Source of the DNA: Macropodus opercularis | Taxonomy: Eukaryota; Chordata; Actinopteri; Anabantiformes; Osphronemidae | Reading direction: 5' to 3' | DNA: 64,000 nt | Assembly (NCBI GenBank): GCA_030770545.1 | Contig: CM061109.1 | Location: forward strand, 16,972,001-17,036,000 | Shown: positions 60,491 through 64,000 of the stretch, one piece after another | Layout of the letters: each line of letters opens with the position of its first letter | Position numbering within the stretch: position 1 is the first letter of the stretch | Made by a program: the position numbers and the translations under genes | Notes under the pieces: model-generated | Seen by the model: the letters and a program-made list of their open reading frames with translations, nothing else | The model's database searches: none | What the model was told of the DNA's origin: nothing

Positions 60491-63400
60491 AACAGAAACA
60501 CACGTGGCTGTAGCACATAACCTTCAGGTCACATTTCCTGTAATATTTAGCCAAAACAGAGCTGATTCACACCACAGAAACACAACTATCATTTAAATAC
60601 TGTGCTAAAAATTTTATGAAAAGCTGCTTAAGTAAATTGTTAAATTATTACTAATTATTCATAGTTTCTGTTTTATTTCGTACCCTGGGATCATTAAAAC
60701 CATGTGTTGACTAAAACTCTTTTTTCTCATCATGTGCGTGTTGTTTTAAAAAATCAGCTAAAGTGCGTCTGCGATACTCGAAGCGCGAGTGGGTTTTACT
60801 CTGAGTGCTTTTGTTCCCTTCCATTCACATCGCAGTTTGAGAGGCACAGTCTGAAAGTGAACGTTACACACTTGACTTTAGGCAAACCATTGACTCTGGA
60901 ACTTAAATGAGAGTAAATGTGAGGGTAGAGAGACACTTCTGCAGAGTGATTTTATAAAAGAGGATGGTTTTTGGAGGACAAAGTGTGCGTGTGTCTCAAG
61001 GCTGCAGACTCTCTTCAAGGGGAACGAGGGGTTGGATGGTTGTTATACTTTAACTACCTTAAAGTACGTTGGACATCCAAAGCCATCTGTGTTATTACAC
61101 TGGCTCAGAAACATAAGTTTGCACTGAACTAAACCTCAAAACTTGCAGTTAGCAGAGTTAGATCTGTGCAATTTGACATAAAACCTCATGCAATGTTCAG
61201 ATTTTGCACATCTGGCTGCTGTGACAGTCACAGAGAAAAACAAACCCTGGAGACGTGTGAGACTTCTAAATATAGACGCTCTGAAAAGCTTCTAGGCTGC
61301 TGTAAAAACTTCTGTCACTTCTATTCACGACGTTGGTTCCCCTTCACATTAAAAGCATTCAGCTTTCTAAAAACACCAGGTGGAGGTGTGGGTGGGTGGG
61401 GATTCAGATGGTTGCCATCTGCAACCACACTGTTAAATACTTTTTAATGGCTCCAATCAACCAAGAAACCAGTTTGCAAGCCTTCAAAAGGCTTCAGAGA
61501 AGACGGTCTAACAGTAAGCGAGCAACACAGACGAAGGTTTATTTATTTATTAAATGTGTGACAGATATTCACTATCAGCTAATAACCTACAACGGGAAGC
61601 TGCAGAAAAATGAAGGGATATGTGTTAAATGTACAGTATCTGTTATCTTACAACACTGCTGAAGACTCTTAGCTCCAAATGCACCGTGACAAAGAGGGAA
61701 GAGGAACCGTTATACCTGGCTCCGCTCATTCCAAACTAAAAATATCCCCCTGCCTTCGCCTGCCGCAACAACTCTCGAAGGAAAACTACAGTAACACAAC
61801 AGAGACAGTGGAGCGATGGAGTGTTAGTGTGGGCGAGACACAGCGCAGCATGTGTACTGTACGACAGACACCGTGTCTGCGTGAGAACGGTGGCACAGGA
61901 TTGTCTACGCTAAGCGCCCACCGGGTTTCTGATGTTCAGACTCGTTCTGATCGCGTGTTCAGCCCGGAAACAGTTTTGAACTGTAGCAAAAAAGGATCCG
62001 TAAAACCATTTCACAGACACGATTCTATAGCAAATACATTTCTGCTAAAGCGTGATTATGCCTGGACAGCGACTCCTTTTAATGTAACCATGATATTAGA
62101 CAAGACACGTGTAACAGCAAACGCTGCGAAGGATTCGAAGGTTCTATGACGTCTCGTGATCCAACAAACTAAATGCCGACCACACTACACAACGAATGTT
62201 GCTCCTCCTGTTTCCAACTGCAGAACTAGCCAGACAGACCAGAAGGTCCATTCTCTTCGGAGGCATTTGTGCTGTCGAGCAAACTGTTGTGACGCTGACT
62301 GGCTGATCATTTTCCAGTAGGCCAGTCATTACGTCCTCTGTCTCCTTTTGTTGACCTTCAACTTCTCTGTTATTTCTCTAGGAGCCCGGAGGGCACCATC
62401 AGACGGAGACGTCTGAAGATGGCCGGACTCTTGGCCGCACCAGCAGTCAGCTGTGAAAAAGGTAATAACGAAAGAGACAAGACGGTTCCACTGGGAACTT
62501 CTGCTTTCATAAGAATAACGTCCGACGTTATTATTCACTGCGACGTTCCCAGGTGACTATTTGAAACGATATCAGTCAGTGTCCAGTCGGTCACTCAGCC
62601 CATCTCTTATATGATGGATATAATGTTGAGCTGACAGCAGATTTATTGCCTAGTTGTTGAGTCTGTCCACATGCTGATCACGGCGACAGCCAAAGTAGCG
62701 CAGCTCAGTATCGACAGAACAGGCATAGCCCTGTCCAAAGCTAATAAGCTCATATCACACACCCATACACACCCATGCTAACCTCTCCTATCAGGCCTCT
62801 CTCCTTCCTAATTGACCATGAAAGTACCCCATAAATCGAGTTACTGCATTGTGCCTCTCTACTCATATAAAAGTGCTTTAATGGTTTTGCTTGGAGCTCT
62901 GTTGGGAACATTAGGCAGAACTCTCCACATTCATTAGACCATTAGCCTGTTTCAATATTGACACTGTCTCATTTGTCCCCTCCCCTGTCCGTCAGGGCTG
63001 AGACTCTCTGGGACCTGGTCTGGAATCTGCCCTCTGCTCTGGTCCGGATCAATCGGCAAATGTTCCTCCATTTGCTAACAGGGAACAGTCTTCAAGCCAA
63101 ATATTACAATTTTGCCGAAGCACAATGTGAATCTATCACAGTATTTGCATCCTCCACTTTAAGCTGAAAGACCGGTTAGAATAAAACACGTTTTTACAAA
63201 CAGCGTCAAATTTAGTATCAGTATGAATTTGGGGATGACGCCAGCAGACGCATAAAACACTTCTATACAGCCTCCTATAATATAATGCGAGTGTCCTACA
63301 GCACGGCGCTGAACCCAACGAACCCACTGAAGGAGAACATTATGTTAATGCTGAGATATGAGACTGCGTTCAGCCAACGAGCCAGCGAGGAGACAGCCTG

Positions 63401-64000
63401 CACGCAAACGCACTCGCACAGCGTATCTCCCATCCAGATCCACGCGGGGTTTCTGGCTTTATTTAGGTCTATGAAAGACATACTGCAGTGTTTGCGCGGC
63501 AGCTGGTCCGATCATGATAAGCATGCAAATTTACATTTGATTACTTTTATACTTGTGCTTTGTGGAGAGAGGTGAGTTTTACTTCAGTATCAGCTGCTGT
63601 CAGCAGGCAGCACTGCTTCGAGTCCTGCTTTGGAAAATGCTGATATTGCTGCTGCATTTTCTTCAGCGTGCGACAATATGACAGCCCATCCATAACTGCG
63701 TGTGATGCACCAGGAGCCAGTTTAAGGTCAGTCAAGCTGTGTTGAGCGTGGCCTTTACCATCCTGCCGCCCCGTGGAGGGTCCTGGAGGGCGGCCTGCAG
63801 AACGCGGCCGGGTTCACGGACAGTTTTGTGCCATGATGGTGTCAGGGTAGAAGGGTTAAAGCATCAGGCTGTGCCACCAGAGACCTGCAGATGCTGTCAG
63901 AGGGCAGAACCAGTCTTCTGTATAACAAAGCCCAACGCTGTGATGCTAATGCTGTGACCGTATCACCCTGCTGCTCGCAGCGTTGCAGACTGTGTGGATG

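Larger units (their letters stand above)
52825..64000 (-). other. klf7: klf7 intron 1 (partial, at least 11 kb)
   Basis: Everything to the right of exon 2. I looked on the minus strand for the expected first coding exon (family sequence MDVLASYSIFQELQ) and did not see it, so it probably lies beyond the window. The interval holds a LINE fragment at 54,850, microsatellites and a possible SINE. Open frames, including a 186-codon one at 53,070-53,630 that runs through a GGAA repeat, carry no known domain. Confidence 0.7.

Noticed and set aside
61679..62149. 156-codon plus-strand open frame
   Set aside because: No recognisable domain, no splice context and mixed composition; treated as chance in a large intron.

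Overview
This is vertebrate nuclear DNA, almost certainly from a ray-finned (teleost) fish. The genes are split into short exons with GT-AG introns. Their proteins are close to vertebrate CCNYL1, CREB1 and KLF7. Long CA/TG microsatellites are common, and the interspersed repeats are types I associate with fish genomes. I see no bacterial operons, CRISPR arrays or phage genes. All gene naming rests on remembered protein families and on splice frames that close exactly.

Layout: all three genes lie on the minus strand. (1) 1-5095: 5' part of ccnyl1, a membrane-anchored cyclin Y-like protein. Eight coding exons are visible, the last one running off the left edge. Its GC-rich promoter/5' region is at about 5,096-5,990. 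(2) 6,329-13,450: complete creb1. It has a probable noncoding first exon at about 13,310-13,450, seven coding exons (11,603-9,579) that give a 330-residue CREB protein, and a 3' UTR of about 3 kb. (3) About 13,450-34,770: gene-free intergenic DNA with microsatellites and decayed transposons. (4) About 34,790-52,824 and beyond the right edge: klf7. Its last three coding exons are at 52,824-52,173, 45,608-45,485 and 41,544-41,493. It probably has a 6.7-kb 3' UTR ending at a well-formed poly(A) site near 34,790. The first coding exon (about 34 residues) was not found, so intron 1 is at least 11 kb. Intron 1 contains a 5'-truncated L2-like LINE at about 54,850-55,415.

Context: KLF7-CREB1-CCNYL1 neighbourhood is shared with human 2q33. 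Two differences stand out from what I remember of that locus. METTL21A, which lies between CREB1 and CCNYL1 in human, is absent from the corresponding gap. klf7 points the same way as creb1 here, whereas in human the two are divergent. The genes act in separate pathways: CCNYL1 recruits a CDK to membranes in Wnt signalling, CREB1 is the cAMP/PKA-responsive bZIP activator, and KLF7 is a neuronal zinc-finger factor.

I found no new biological system. The most useful observations are the lost CREB1 alpha-exon, the changed gene order and orientation, the long klf7 3' UTR, the CRE half-sites in the creb1 promoter, and several repeat or structure-prone tracts.
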